IMG/VR virus record: IMGVR_UViG_3300031696_001368
Location: 1-20,395 of that record
Strand: one strand, 5' to 3'
Length of the DNA: 20,395 nt
DNA from: a virus
Below, piece by piece: positions 1-9,800 of the stretch. Numbering within the stretch: the first letter of the stretch is position 1; each line of letters opens with the position of its first letter. The notes beneath the pieces are model-generated. The model saw only the letters and a program-made list of their open reading frames with translations, did no database searches and had not been told where the DNA came from. A program made the position numbers and the translations under genes.

Positions 1-1187
1 CAGTTATACCTCCATTTAACCCTGCATTTGTAGACAGAACAAACGTTACTTATAACAATTCAACGCAGGATGGAGGGAGGAATCGCCCTAATGTCCCACC
101 GATTCATAATAATTTAAGTCAAGATGGTGGTAGGTATAGTAGTAATACTAGCCCTCTTTATAATAATTTAAGTCAAGATGGTGGTAGAAATCAGGCAACT
201 TCCTCCGTAACACCCATGAGTCCTGCAGAAGAAGCTGTAGTTGATAATGATATTGAATTGGCTAGAATCCAACAAGCAATGAGCGGAGTGGATGTTAATC
301 CAGAGTTTGTCCAAAGAGCTATGCAAAATGCTAATGCTAATGGCGACACTAGAGTAACACCTCAGACGCTTGCGGGAACTCCTTCTATCATGGACCGCAT
401 GAGTCAATGGGGCGACGATGTATGGGATAGTTTCTTTGATGATGAAATCGGTGATGCATCGGTAGCTCAGGCTAAACAAGAGATCAACCCTATAGCAGAA
501 GGTGATATTGGTAATCAGGAATACAAAGGCCCTGCAGATGAAGGTCTAGGTACAGTCAGTATCTATGGGCCTCTGAAAGGCGCTAAGGTCGCAGGTTCCT
601 TTATCAAGTCTGCGTTTACAGCAGGTAAGAATGCATATAAGAACAGACCTAAACCACAACCCATCGTAGAGAAGCATGTTAATCCAACTCCTTTGCTACC
701 AGCACCTAAGCCTGTAGTAGTACCAAGGATAGGTAATAACATGCCATCCACTGTAGTAAAACAATCTATAAATACAGGTAAGAACGTTGTACCCCGTAAC
801 ATGAATCGTTGGGGTGAACCTATGCAGAGGTATGCACCAAAGCCCAAGATTGGACCCGGTGTACCTACTATAGCAGCAGTTACTAATCAGCAAGAACCCC
901 CTATGGGGCCTACTATTGACATTACATACAAACCTGATGATGTCGTACCTGTAGTACCCCCAGTAGATATGCCACAGAATGGTGGCCCAGACAGGGGTGG
1001 TTATCCAAATAAGACCAGACTACCTAATAACGCTAACGCAGCACCACAACGCCCGGGTTATAATGTTGTTAAATCTGGCGACGGTAGCCCTGTGAAGGCA
1101 GGAGGAGGCGGCTACATGTGGTCTAAGGATTATCAGCACCCTATCTGGTCACAAGAAGGTATATGGAAACAAGGAGGGAATGGCTAA
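1..1187 (+). CDS. Pro/Asn/Gly-rich putative virion protein, 5'-truncated by window edge
   Basis: The reading frame is open from base 3 to the TAA at 1185-1187 (about 394 codons), so the ATG at 216 is probably internal and the true start lies left of the window. I do not recognise a family. The visible part opens with three 18-residue repeats containing a QDGGR core, followed by an acidic stretch, a short hydrophobic/glycine segment encoded near 560-630 (IYGPLKGAKVAGSF), and a long Pro-, Asn- and Lys-rich low-complexity tail ending in a Trp-rich segment (MWSKDY, IWSQEGIW). Low complexity and repeats suggest an extended virion or tail-associated protein rather than an enzyme. It is first of four same-strand genes; its stop overlaps the start of the next gene by one base (TAATG), so the two are probably translationally coupled. 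Function is inferred only from position. Confidence 0.75.
   Translation, partial: VIPPFNPAFVDRTNVTYNNSTQDGGRNRPNVPPIHNNLSQDGGRYSSNTSPLYNNLSQDGGRNQATSSVTPMSPAEEAVVDNDIELARIQQAMSGVDVNPEFVQRAMQNANANGDTRVTPQTLAGTPSIMDRMSQWGDDVWDSFFDDEIGDASVAQAKQEINPIAEGDIGNQEYKGPADEGLGTVSIYGPLKGAKVAGSFIKSAFTAGKNAYKNRPKPQPIVEKHVNPTPLLPAPKPVVVPRIGNNMPSTVVKQSINTGKNVVPRNMNRWGEPMQRYAPKPKIGPGVPTIAAVTNQQEPPMGPTIDITYKPDDVVPVVPPVDMPQNGGPDRGGYPNKTRLPNNANAAPQRPGYNVVKSGDGSPVKAGGGGYMWSKDYQHPIWSQEGIWKQGGNG
51..212 (+). repeat. Three tandem 54-bp in-frame repeats (18 residues each)
   Basis: Units are 51-104, 105-158 and 159-212. Each encodes Y/H-N-N-x-x-Q-D-G-G-R followed by eight variable residues. Units two and three share an identical 28-bp stretch (106-133 and 160-187), while unit one has diverged at synonymous and non-synonymous sites. 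The period is a multiple of three and the repeats lie inside an open frame, so they are protein repeats. More units may lie left of the window. Confidence 0.9.
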
Positions 1188-2743
1188 TGGCAACTCAAAA
1201 TAATGCACCATTATCTGGTGGAACCACAAATTTATCTGGTGTGGGCACTTGGTTTAAAAAACACATACCCGGTTGGGACACGGAAGCCTATACTAATTAT
1301 AAGGCTAATCTCCCTGCTGGCGAGTATGCTATTAATGAAAATGATTGGATTAATCAAACTGCCGACAAGAAGATAGCAGCAGGCCATGCAGAGCATGTCA
1401 AGCAAGGTGGTACACTAAGCCTTGAGGAGTTCAGTCAAGGTATTAATTTAAACCCTATTATATCTAATTGGAATGATAACGATGTCCTCGACCAACGCAC
1501 TATAGAGGCAGCTAGGGTGGCAGCATCCGATAAATCCGAGGCTGCTGGCGGTGGTCGTATAAATAAGGGTGATTTCCAGAAAGAGGTAGATGCAGGTAGA
1601 ACAGTAGTACCGGGGTACAAGGTTGATGGCGATACTAGTAACTTCCTAGATGTCCAGAATAATGTAGCAGCAACCGTGGTACCAAATAGTCCAGAAGACA
1701 CTGGTACAGGGCAAGCCGATAAGTTCGACCCTATAACAGGTGAAGCAACGGGTGGTGACAGTAAAAGTTTAACCCCTGATGATTCTGATAAGGATGCAGC
1801 TAAAGGTATATTTGCTAAAGCTTCTGCTTTATTCGGTGGTAGTTTCAGTGAAGCTGAATTAAAACGAATGACATTATACACCATTGGTGGTCTAATATCC
1901 GGTGGGTCGGCTGGGGGTTCTTTTAAGTGGGCGGGTATGAGGATACTTGAGGAACAACAAACTACAGCTAAAAATGCTGCTACTTTAGGTGCAAAGCAAG
2001 CTGGCTTATTTAATAAAGCACCTAAACAGGTTAGAGTTGAGAGTGGTAGTGAACCTGTCCAAGCAATCTTTATGAATGGCCAGTGGTATGATGCAGGTAC
2101 TAAGAAGGTTCTAGAGGGCAAGATTGTTAATTGGGATGATAAGTATAGTATTAATGGCAATACTAAGGACTACAATGATCTCATAACATCTGCCATGACA
2201 GGTATTAAGGATGAGGATGGTAAGGATATAAAATTAGGTGCTACCAGCCATACTGTCGTCAACTCTTGGATGCGTCAGGTTCAAGAATGGAATTCCAAGG
2301 GTTACGGTGTCGATATAAACGATCCTGATACTCGTGGAGCATTCACTGTGGCCGTGGAGAGATCTTTGGCAGCTAATAAAAACTATGAGGAAGGTCGGAC
2401 TGATATGAAAGTCCCTGCTCATTTCTTCGAAGCAACCTTGATTCAAGGATTAGCCCCGGGTGGTGATAAGAACTTTAAAGATATTGGAGGTAACTACCTG
2501 AGTAACGAAGGTAATAAGGCCATGGTTGACAGCATAGACAGTATTATTAATAAAGGTCTAGCTGAGGCTAAAAAGAGAGGTAAGGGTGGTACAGTTAACC
2601 TAAACTCTGTTATGACTGCTATAAAAGGTGGATGGGGTAAGTTAACTGACAAAGAAAAGGAACAGTATAGGGTAAAGGCAGGTGTAGGCCGCTCTGGGTT
2701 CTCTACCTTTATAGAAGAACAGGCTTCTTCGTTCAATAAATAA
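1187..2743 (+). CDS. Putative internal virion or tail protein (518 aa)
   Basis: The start is placed at ATG 1187 (MATQNNAPL), not the in-frame ATG at 1163: a strong AAGGAGG lies at 1171-1177 with about 9 bases of spacing, and the ATG overlaps the upstream TAA. No enzymatic motif is visible. Residues about 1-210 are polar and acidic. A Gly/Ser-rich hydrophobic stretch follows at about 218-255 (TLYTIGGLISGGSAGG then KWAGMRILEEQ), and the C-terminal half is mixed alpha-type sequence ending in a Lys-rich region. A single glycine-rich membrane-prone segment within a large soluble protein is common in podovirus ejection or internal proteins, and the two genes downstream support that reading. A terminator follows, so it closes this transcript segment. 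Function is inferred from context; no homologue is firmly recognised. Confidence 0.8.
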   Translation: MATQNNAPLSGGTTNLSGVGTWFKKHIPGWDTEAYTNYKANLPAGEYAINENDWINQTADKKIAAGHAEHVKQGGTLSLEEFSQGINLNPIISNWNDNDVLDQRTIEAARVAASDKSEAAGGGRINKGDFQKEVDAGRTVVPGYKVDGDTSNFLDVQNNVAATVVPNSPEDTGTGQADKFDPITGEATGGDSKSLTPDDSDKDAAKGIFAKASALFGGSFSEAELKRMTLYTIGGLISGGSAGGSFKWAGMRILEEQQTTAKNAATLGAKQAGLFNKAPKQVRVESGSEPVQAIFMNGQWYDAGTKKVLEGKIVNWDDKYSINGNTKDYNDLITSAMTGIKDEDGKDIKLGATSHTVVNSWMRQVQEWNSKGYGVDINDPDTRGAFTVAVERSLAANKNYEEGRTDMKVPAHFFEATLIQGLAPGGDKNFKDIGGNYLSNEGNKAMVDSIDSIINKGLAEAKKRGKGGTVNLNSVMTAIKGGWGKLTDKEKEQYRVKAGVGRSGFSTFIEEQASSFNK

Positions 2744-2756
2744 ACGATAACCCCCT

Positions 2757-2796
2757 TAAAGGAGAGCGCTATTAAAAGCCTCTCCCTTTATTTTTA
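2757..2796 (+). terminator. Rho-independent terminator after the 518-aa gene
   Basis: Fourteen bases after the stop, TAAAGGAGAG (2757-2766) pairs with CTCTCCCTTTA (2780-2790) with one bulged base. A GC pair extends the stem near the loop, and TTTTT (2791-2795) follows. The downstream gene is on the same strand, so this probably reduces read-through or separates expression levels within the virion module. Confidence 0.75.
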
Positions 2797-2797
2797 A

Positions 2798-2813
2798 TAT
2801 AATAGGTACGAGG
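2798..2813 (+). promoter_or_regulatory. Promoter-like TATAAT and RBS ahead of the 1330-aa gene
   Basis: A perfect TATAAT at 2798-2803 lies just after the terminator, but no good -35 hexamer is found at 16-19 bases upstream, and a start site at about 2810 would leave almost no leader. The GAGG at 2810-2813 is the likely ribosome binding site for ATG 2821 (7-base spacing). The AT-rich TAATATAATAGG could instead belong to a phage RNA polymerase promoter; I see no second copy in the other intergenic gaps to support that. Confidence 0.25.
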
Positions 2814-2820
2814 ATTTGAG

Positions 2821-5800
2821 ATGAATTTCGATGATATAATTAAACCCATCCCTACAGCCACCTACGACGATGTCAAGGAAGGCAGTAGCTTTGAAGGTGC
2901 TTATATCGATGCCGACACAATCAAAGATATCTCTACAGGCCAAGGTTATCGATTAGATACTTTTGATGCACCTGAAGTGTGGAACATGTCAAACGGTGTA
3001 CTTGTACCCGGTGAGGTAGGTGCATCAGAGTTGACAGCACAGACAGCTATATTAGCTAATCATTACGGCTTCAATAAGTTAATCACCAATGGTGAATCTT
3101 ATGACCGAAAAGTTGCTGATCTACAAGATGAGGGTGGTAGGAGTTGGTCTGAGTTTGTTGTAGAAGAGAGGTTAGCAGGCGCTAATCAGTATACATCTAA
3201 GTCTACTATAGACAATCGTATGCTTAACTCCTTCGTAGACTCTCTGAATATTATTGACCAAGGCACTGACCCAGCAGCCAGAGCTAGATTAGCTGTTGCT
3301 AATGCAATAAAAGATGTGGAAGGATATGCCCCTGTATTTGGTAAAGAAGCTGGTAATGAAGCAGAGTTTGCCCAAGGCCAGAACATGTATTCCCGTGAGT
3401 CTACCAATAAAATTGGTGAGCTACTTGCCACTGAAACAGACCCAGAAGAATTACAGAAACTAAGAGAAGCTTATTTCTATAGCAAGTGGGGTAAGAACCC
3501 ATTCACTAGTGTAGGTTCTAGGCGCAATGACCGTACTATAGACAACCAAGCTTACTTCCAGACTAGCACATCACTTACATTAGGTTTGGAAAATGCTGTA
3601 CAAGCTTTCTATGGTGTTGGTGAACTTACAGGTGAATCCGCAGGGTGGGATTGGTTAAAGGATAAGAGTAGTGCAGGTATAGCCCGTAGTGAGACCGCAG
3701 TTGGCGAAGAAGCTAATGTACTAAGTAGTTATAACGATATAGAGGGTGTTGGTGATGCATTCTCATGGATTACTAACAACGTAACAATGTCCCTACCCCT
3801 TATGGGTGCTGTAGTAGCTGGTGGACTTATAGCCGCTCCTCTAGGGCTTACAGGTGTTGCAGGTATGATGGTGGCAGCTACACCTTCCGCTGTATTAAGT
3901 ACAGGTTCTATATGGAACTCTATGCCTGACGGTGAGAAGAGTGCTGGATTAGCTGTGTTAGGTGGTTACGCTGTAGGTCTGTTAGACCGATTGGGTTTTG
4001 CAGGAGGCCTAGGTGGGTTAATAGGTAATTCTGCTAAATCAGCGGTGGAACGTGGTGCTCTAAAAGAAGTTCTTAGGGATATTAACAATAAACTATTCCA
4101 AGAACTAGTCACACCTACTACAATGGTTAATGGGGTATTAAGAACAGCCCTTACACCTGCACAAGCTGCGGCTAGGTTAACATCAGCATCTAAAGCACAG
4201 TTAGTTCAAATGGCTGATAACTTCGGCCAAGCTGCTAGTAAGAACCTACGTGATCTTAAGCTAGTCAAAGGGTCTATCAATCAGATAGTAACTTCGATGG
4301 GACGTGAGGCAGCTACTGAGACTGTTCAGACAGCTATTGAAGAAGTATCATCTGTATATGGCACTAGCGCTGAGTTAAATCCCGCAGCATTCAGAGAGGC
4401 TTTAATAACTTCTGCTGTAGTTGGTGGTGTATTCGGTGCTGGTTTTGATATGCCTAGTATTGCTAAACAGCATATTGATCGTAAAGATTTACTTCACAAG
4501 GTAGCTAATAGCACAACAACACTATCTGACATTGAAGAGTTTAGTCGTAGTGATCAGGAAGAAGCGTTAAGGAATGGCAAGACAGACAGGACTAATGACG
4601 ATAATTTAGGTGAGTTCGGAAAGAATAAACACAGCGCAGCCCCGGGCCACTTCAAAGAAGAAGCTGCTAAAGGTAAGGCTAACGCCAAAGCTGAGAGCAC
4701 AGTAGGCCGTATGGCCCGTACTCTTAAAAACACACCGGGAGCACCTTTTGTAGCCCATCTACTAAATATGGTAGATAAGATAGGGCTAAGGAATAAGGAT
4801 GGCACCCGTAACAGAGGTGTAACCATGCTAGCTAGCGTTCTAGGTGGTGTGAATATAAACTCTGGATACCATCATCAAGAGTATATACATAAACTACGTG
4901 GTACCTTGGTGTCTAAATTACCCTCAGCAGATTCAGTAGCAGAGAAATTAGGTACTAATGTACGTACAGCAAACAAAATGATGCGTAATGCAGTCGATAA
5001 CTATGTTGCTAAAGGTAAAGAGTATGATGGGCCTAAGGCTACTGAGATTAACGAGCTATTAGATTTGTACCGCCTAGGTCAATCTGAGATAACCAAAATA
5101 TTAGCTGATGAGGGATTGGACCTTAGAGCTAATGGCCTTACTGATGGTGGTCTTGACATACTAACAGTACGTCCTTTAGACCAGAAAGCTATTCGAGATG
5201 ACAGAGAAGGATTTAGAGAAATACTGTTAGATCTTGATGGTGGCTACGGTAAGATGACAGAGAGTACAGCCGACAGATATATCGATGAGATATTATCTAG
5301 TGATGGACAAGCAGCAGCTATGGACTTAAATGCCACATACCCTGCCTCCAGCGGTGTACTATCGCCTTATATGAGTAAAGATTTACTAACCGCATATAGA
5401 TCTGAACTAGAAGGTGCAGCTAAACTTGCAGGTAATAATAAGTATCTAGGTAAGGACTTTGCTATTCTAGACAGTGCCTTGGCTACTATCAAAGCAGAAG
5501 GTGCTACTGATGCACAAGTGGCTGAACTAGCCGCAGATATTCAGGATTACTTAGAGATAGCTAATGGTGACTATGGTGCATGGAGTAGTCCTTGGGTGAA
5601 GAACGTACAAGACAATCTAATACTCGTGACATTCTTACGTGGTATGGGTTTCTCAGCTATAGCTTCTTTCCCTGAAGGTCCATTGACTATGTTAGGTGTG
5701 CCTGAACACATTGCATTTAATCATATTAAGGAACATGCCAAGTCCTCTGCTAGAAGTATACTAGACTACATGAACTTTCTTGCTAGTGCGATCCCAGGAT

Positions 5801-6813
5801 CCCCCATCCCTAGGAAAGTAGGTAACAAAGTATCTATGGCACAACTAGATAGCTTGGGCTATCAAAGTGGCCACTCCTCTGCTGTTAAACAGATGGGTGT
5901 AGAGATATCTGGGTGGAAACAAAAGCTAGCAGAAATGTATGCTAAAGCTGTAGGTCTTAACAATATCACTGATGTTACCCGTGGTATGCGTGGTTCAATG
6001 GCAGCTGATGTTATGCGTCACTATGCTGACATCCTTGCGGTAGACCCTGAAAGTAAAAGTAATATGGCGAGGGAGGCTTACAAGGAGCTTAGAGGTTTAG
6101 GTGTTGATGTTAATTTCTTAGTAGGTTTGCATAAAGAGTTTATGGACAACCCTGATGTGAACATAACTATGGAAGATAACGTGAAGCTACAACAACAGGT
6201 AGAAATAGCTTCTATGCGTTTCATAGATCAAGGAATGGTTAACCCATTACCCGGTCAGGTACCTAAAGGTTATAAGCACCAGAAGTTGGCATTACTTAAC
6301 CAGTTCCAAGGCTTTATAGCTAACTTCACATCTAAGATATTACCTCGTATAATGAGTAATATAAAGAATGGATCACCCGGTGTGACAGCTGGTGCTGTGA
6401 GTGTATCCTTGTCAATGATTGCAGCCGCCTTTCTAGGTACTATGTTGCGAGACATGATGAAGTACGGAGAACCCACGCCTTATCTAGATGATTATGATAA
6501 GTTTAGACGTGTATTATTTTCTAGTGGTCTACTGGGTACAGGTGAACGTATATGGTCTGCTATAGACCCTCTTTATGGTGCTGGTATCTTCCAACCCGGT
6601 AAGGATGCAACACTCTTCGGTACTATGGGCCACACATTTGAAGGTGTGGTAGGTGAAGCAGCTGCATGGGGTGTGGTAGAAGATATAGCTAGTGTTGGTT
6701 ACAACAGTATACTTGGTGAAGGTGAGGATGCTGCTAAGAGCGCTCTAAAATTAACCCCTATGGTTGGTACGGTCAATCAGCTTAGGGATGGAATAATTAA
6801 CAGTATATTTTAA
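2821..6813 (+). CDS. Large ejection-type internal virion protein with N-terminal SNase-like nuclease domain (1330 aa)
   Basis: Residues about 20-125 match the staphylococcal nuclease fold in order: D30-A-D32-T33 (SNase D19/D21/T22), R44 in YRLDTFDAPE (SNase R35), D49 and E52 (D40, E43), and R96 in SYDRKVADL (R87). The calcium-ligand and catalytic Arg/Glu/Arg positions are therefore all kept. After this come long helical sequence, membrane-prone Gly/Ala segments at about 322-360 and 372-402, another at about 527-541, and one near the C-terminus at about 1190-1208 followed by LRDMMKYGE. Length and position resemble T7 gp16 (about 1318 aa), which carries a transglycosylase N-terminally instead; no such domain is seen here. 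Likely role (inference): ejected with the DNA, inserting in the envelope, with a nuclease activity toward host or competing DNA. The 1255-aa gene follows after 13 bases. The SNase match is good; the overall role is inferred. Confidence 0.8.
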   Translation: MNFDDIIKPIPTATYDDVKEGSSFEGAYIDADTIKDISTGQGYRLDTFDAPEVWNMSNGVLVPGEVGASELTAQTAILANHYGFNKLITNGESYDRKVADLQDEGGRSWSEFVVEERLAGANQYTSKSTIDNRMLNSFVDSLNIIDQGTDPAARARLAVANAIKDVEGYAPVFGKEAGNEAEFAQGQNMYSRESTNKIGELLATETDPEELQKLREAYFYSKWGKNPFTSVGSRRNDRTIDNQAYFQTSTSLTLGLENAVQAFYGVGELTGESAGWDWLKDKSSAGIARSETAVGEEANVLSSYNDIEGVGDAFSWITNNVTMSLPLMGAVVAGGLIAAPLGLTGVAGMMVAATPSAVLSTGSIWNSMPDGEKSAGLAVLGGYAVGLLDRLGFAGGLGGLIGNSAKSAVERGALKEVLRDINNKLFQELVTPTTMVNGVLRTALTPAQAAARLTSASKAQLVQMADNFGQAASKNLRDLKLVKGSINQIVTSMGREAATETVQTAIEEVSSVYGTSAELNPAAFREALITSAVVGGVFGAGFDMPSIAKQHIDRKDLLHKVANSTTTLSDIEEFSRSDQEEALRNGKTDRTNDDNLGEFGKNKHSAAPGHFKEEAAKGKANAKAESTVGRMARTLKNTPGAPFVAHLLNMVDKIGLRNKDGTRNRGVTMLASVLGGVNINSGYHHQEYIHKLRGTLVSKLPSADSVAEKLGTNVRTANKMMRNAVDNYVAKGKEYDGPKATEINELLDLYRLGQSEITKILADEGLDLRANGLTDGGLDILTVRPLDQKAIRDDREGFREILLDLDGGYGKMTESTADRYIDEILSSDGQAAAMDLNATYPASSGVLSPYMSKDLLTAYRSELEGAAKLAGNNKYLGKDFAILDSALATIKAEGATDAQVAELAADIQDYLEIANGDYGAWSSPWVKNVQDNLILVTFLRGMGFSAIASFPEGPLTMLGVPEHIAFNHIKEHAKSSARSILDYMNFLASAIPGSPIPRKVGNKVSMAQLDSLGYQSGHSSAVKQMGVEISGWKQKLAEMYAKAVGLNNITDVTRGMRGSMAADVMRHYADILAVDPESKSNMAREAYKELRGLGVDVNFLVGLHKEFMDNPDVNITMEDNVKLQQQVEIASMRFIDQGMVNPLPGQVPKGYKHQKLALLNQFQGFIANFTSKILPRIMSNIKNGSPGVTAGAVSVSLSMIAAAFLGTMLRDMMKYGEPTPYLDDYDKFRRVLFSSGLLGTGERIWSAIDPLYGAGIFQPGKDATLFGTMGHTFEGVVGEAAAWGVVEDIASVGYNSILGEGEDAAKSALKLTPMVGTVNQLRDGIINSIF

Positions 6814-6826
6814 GGAGTAATAACTT

Positions 6827-9800
6827 ATGCCAGTGTTTACAGGCAAAGTAGGCGGACAAGCTAATTCTGGAATGTCATTACAAGAGCAAATGTTGGCATA
6901 TCAAAGACAACAAGAGGCAGCGGGTGTCCAACAAACAGCAGCACCATTAGCAGGTGCAAGTGCAGACTTACCTGTACCCAATATTGGTATTGCAAACAAT
7001 GCAACTGTTGGAGGGTTCGTAGAACAATCTGTAATCCCTGCAATGAACGATGCGGGTCTTGATTCCGCAGGGATAGCCAACCAACGTACTGAAGGTAGCT
7101 TCGAAAACTATGGCAGTAATAAGAGGTTTGCAGGTAATGACCCTGAAACTGGACTACCTGTTTTTGAGGATGTCAATAAAGATATGTATGGGCAAGCCGC
7201 CAAGCCTAACACATTACCTGATACCTATGGTATGCTTAATGATCCAGTTAAGATGTTCGGTGGTGATGAGAAAGCCAGTCTACCTATGACTGAGATCAGT
7301 AATGTAGGATCTATATGGGCCAATACAACTAAATGGTTCTATGATGCTGTAACAGAGAAACCTGATAGTGATTTCAGTGTAGCCTTAGGTAAATTAGCTG
7401 GTACTGATTCTCAAAGTCAAGCACAGATGATGGAAGCTATGGGTGTTATCGGTTCTCTAGCTGTTGCCTCCACAGTTAAAGCACAAGAGAGATACACAGT
7501 AGGTCGTGAAGAGATGGATGAATCCGAATCTTATGCACCTATTGCAACGGAAGAGGGTGCAGCGGTACAGGTAGGCCTCGCACCTGATGACTTTATGAAA
7601 GCTACAGGTGGATCTGTTGCTAAGATGTTACAGATGAGAGGCATTGATGTCAGCCATTTAACACCTAGAGATAGGGATGCCTTAGGTGCTAAGTTATTGG
7701 AGCAGCAGTTAGCTAATGGTAATCTAGTAGAAACCACTAAGAATGGCAAAGTTAAATTAACACCTACTGAAGCAGCTCTGATGAGTCCTTTAGGTGATAT
7801 GGCCGATGATCTTATGGGTACCAACCTTAAGGCAGGTGTGAGTGCCATTCCACTTAACGCAGGTACACCTATCGGTGTGAACAAAAATACTGCACAATTA
7901 AGTGGTAATAATAATGTAACAGGTGGTGTAGTAGGTAACGTTGTTAATGAAAGAGCTAAGGATGCATTAGGTCACGTAGCTATAGGTATTGACGAGACTG
8001 CGTTGAAGCTTATTGCACTACAAATAGTAGATCTATTAGGTAAACGTGTTACTCCCATGAATATGGAAGGTGGGCCAGAAAGTAGAATAACTTACAATTC
8101 TAGTGAATTCGCCAAAGCCTATAAATTAGATGAGAAGAGTGCATTAGCTACTTATCGATTAAAATTATTTGATATGGCAGAGAACCCTACCCCAGCACAA
8201 CAAGAAGCAGTACTCAAAGATGTTAACCAGATCAATGAACAGAGACTTACCACCCTTATCTCTCGATTGAATGAACAACTTAAATTAACATCAGATGGTT
8301 ATGCTGGTACCTTGAACAAATTCTACAATTCCTATAGTACAGGTGGTATGAATGGACGTATGTTACCTAATACATTCAATGGCAACTATACAGGTGATAA
8401 GGAAGTAGCTCGTAACGTACACAAAGCTAAGATTAACCCAAGGTTATCCATTAATAAATCTAATTGGACTGACCACAATAAGAAGGTCAATGCAGCAGCA
8501 TCAGGTTTAATAGCTGTTGAGGGTGATAACGTAGCATGGGAGAAAGCATTAGATTCTATGCCAGAATCTGTAGCTGCTGAAATATCTTTCCGTATTGTTA
8601 TGATGGGTAAGTTGTTGAATAAGGACAAGGCCTTACATGCAAAGCTTCTGAAAGATAATAGTGGCAACTCACTAAAAGAAGGACAAGTACTACGTAACCT
8701 TACTATGGGTATGCTGTATAAAGCTTATGTGAACATGAACAGGCAAGAAGGTGATCCTCTTTATGTGATACGTAAATACGCAGATGAAGGTAAGCGTATA
8801 AAAGCTGAATTGGATGGTGCACCAGATATTGTGGGTACCTTGGCACCTCTATCCATAGAGAAGAATGCGACAGGCCGTCAAAAGACTAAGGCAGCAGTAC
8901 AAGAATGGGGTAGTTATGTAGCACCTCGCATGGATGCCATTGCGGAATTTACAAATGACAGAGGCGAGATGAGATCAGATTTATCTCTACGCTTGAACGC
9001 CATGAAGTATATGGAAGCTTATAACGGTGATAGCTCCTCTAACTTTGAACTAGATTTTGAAGTAGAACTGGACTCGACCCAATCTGGCCCATTACTACAA
9101 TCTGTAATGGCCCCAGCCGGTAATAAGTTTAATAATGTACAGGATCGTTTAGGTTTTGCTACAGGTACCACTGATGGTGACTTACGAGCATTGTCTAGGC
9201 AGGAATTCGAGAACGGCCACATCACTGAGCAGGCTTTCAAAGGAGACCCGGCTACTGAAGATCTATGGAAGAACTTCATGGCCAATGTGTTCAATGACCC
9301 AGAAGATGGTGGTATAGCTAAGGAACTTATTCTAAAGCAACCACAAATGCAGTACTTCTATGGTAAACCTGCGAATATGTTTATGGACCTAGCAGGTCAA
9401 TTTGAAGCTAACTTTAGAGATAAGCTAAATGCAGCCATGCCTCATCGTAGTGTAGCTGATCGACGGGAGGATGTTAGAAAGCTAATACAGCAAATGCTTC
9501 AGGATGATGTGTTTGACGTAAGCTATGCACAGTCTATGAAGAGTATGGCTCTTATGCTTGCAGCTACTGGTGCTGATCTTCAGATACAAGGGCCTCATGG
9601 GCCTATTGATCTGACTATTGGTAGTATGCAACATATAATTGATATGGCTGATAATTTGACAGGTAAGTCAGATGTTCAAGCATTGAAGTTACAGATGATT
9701 GATATCTATAATGCTGCCACTGATAAGACTACTCAATATGCTGTTAAGGAGAGGTCTTTCAACCCCTCGACTGCAAAACCTATTGGCTATAACCCCAATA

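Noticed and set aside
106-187. Two identical 28-bp repeats with a 26-bp spacer, resembling a short CRISPR array
   Set aside because: Only two copies, within an open reading frame, with a period of 54 bases that keeps frame and a third degenerate copy; no cas genes. They are protein-coding repeats.
1163-1187. Upstream ATG at 1163 as start of the 518-aa gene
   Set aside because: No suitable SD; the ATG at 1187 has AAGGAGG at good spacing and overlaps the previous stop as TAATG.
1435-2160. Long antisense frame (241 codons) opposite the 518-aa gene
   Set aside because: Lies fully inside a well-supported plus-strand gene, has no RBS, and its composition (Pro/Ser/Leu-rich) is that of an antisense shadow of a Gly/Lys/Asp-rich protein.
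2772-2803. Sigma70 promoter with TTAAAA / TATAAT ahead of the 1330-aa gene
   Set aside because: The -10 is perfect but the TTAAAA lies 20 bases away, inside the terminator hairpin, and the leader would be about ten bases; kept only as a low-confidence site.
2821-3300. Lytic transglycosylase domain expected by analogy with T7 gp16
   Set aside because: No catalytic-Glu ESxxN-type signature is seen; the region matches SNase instead.
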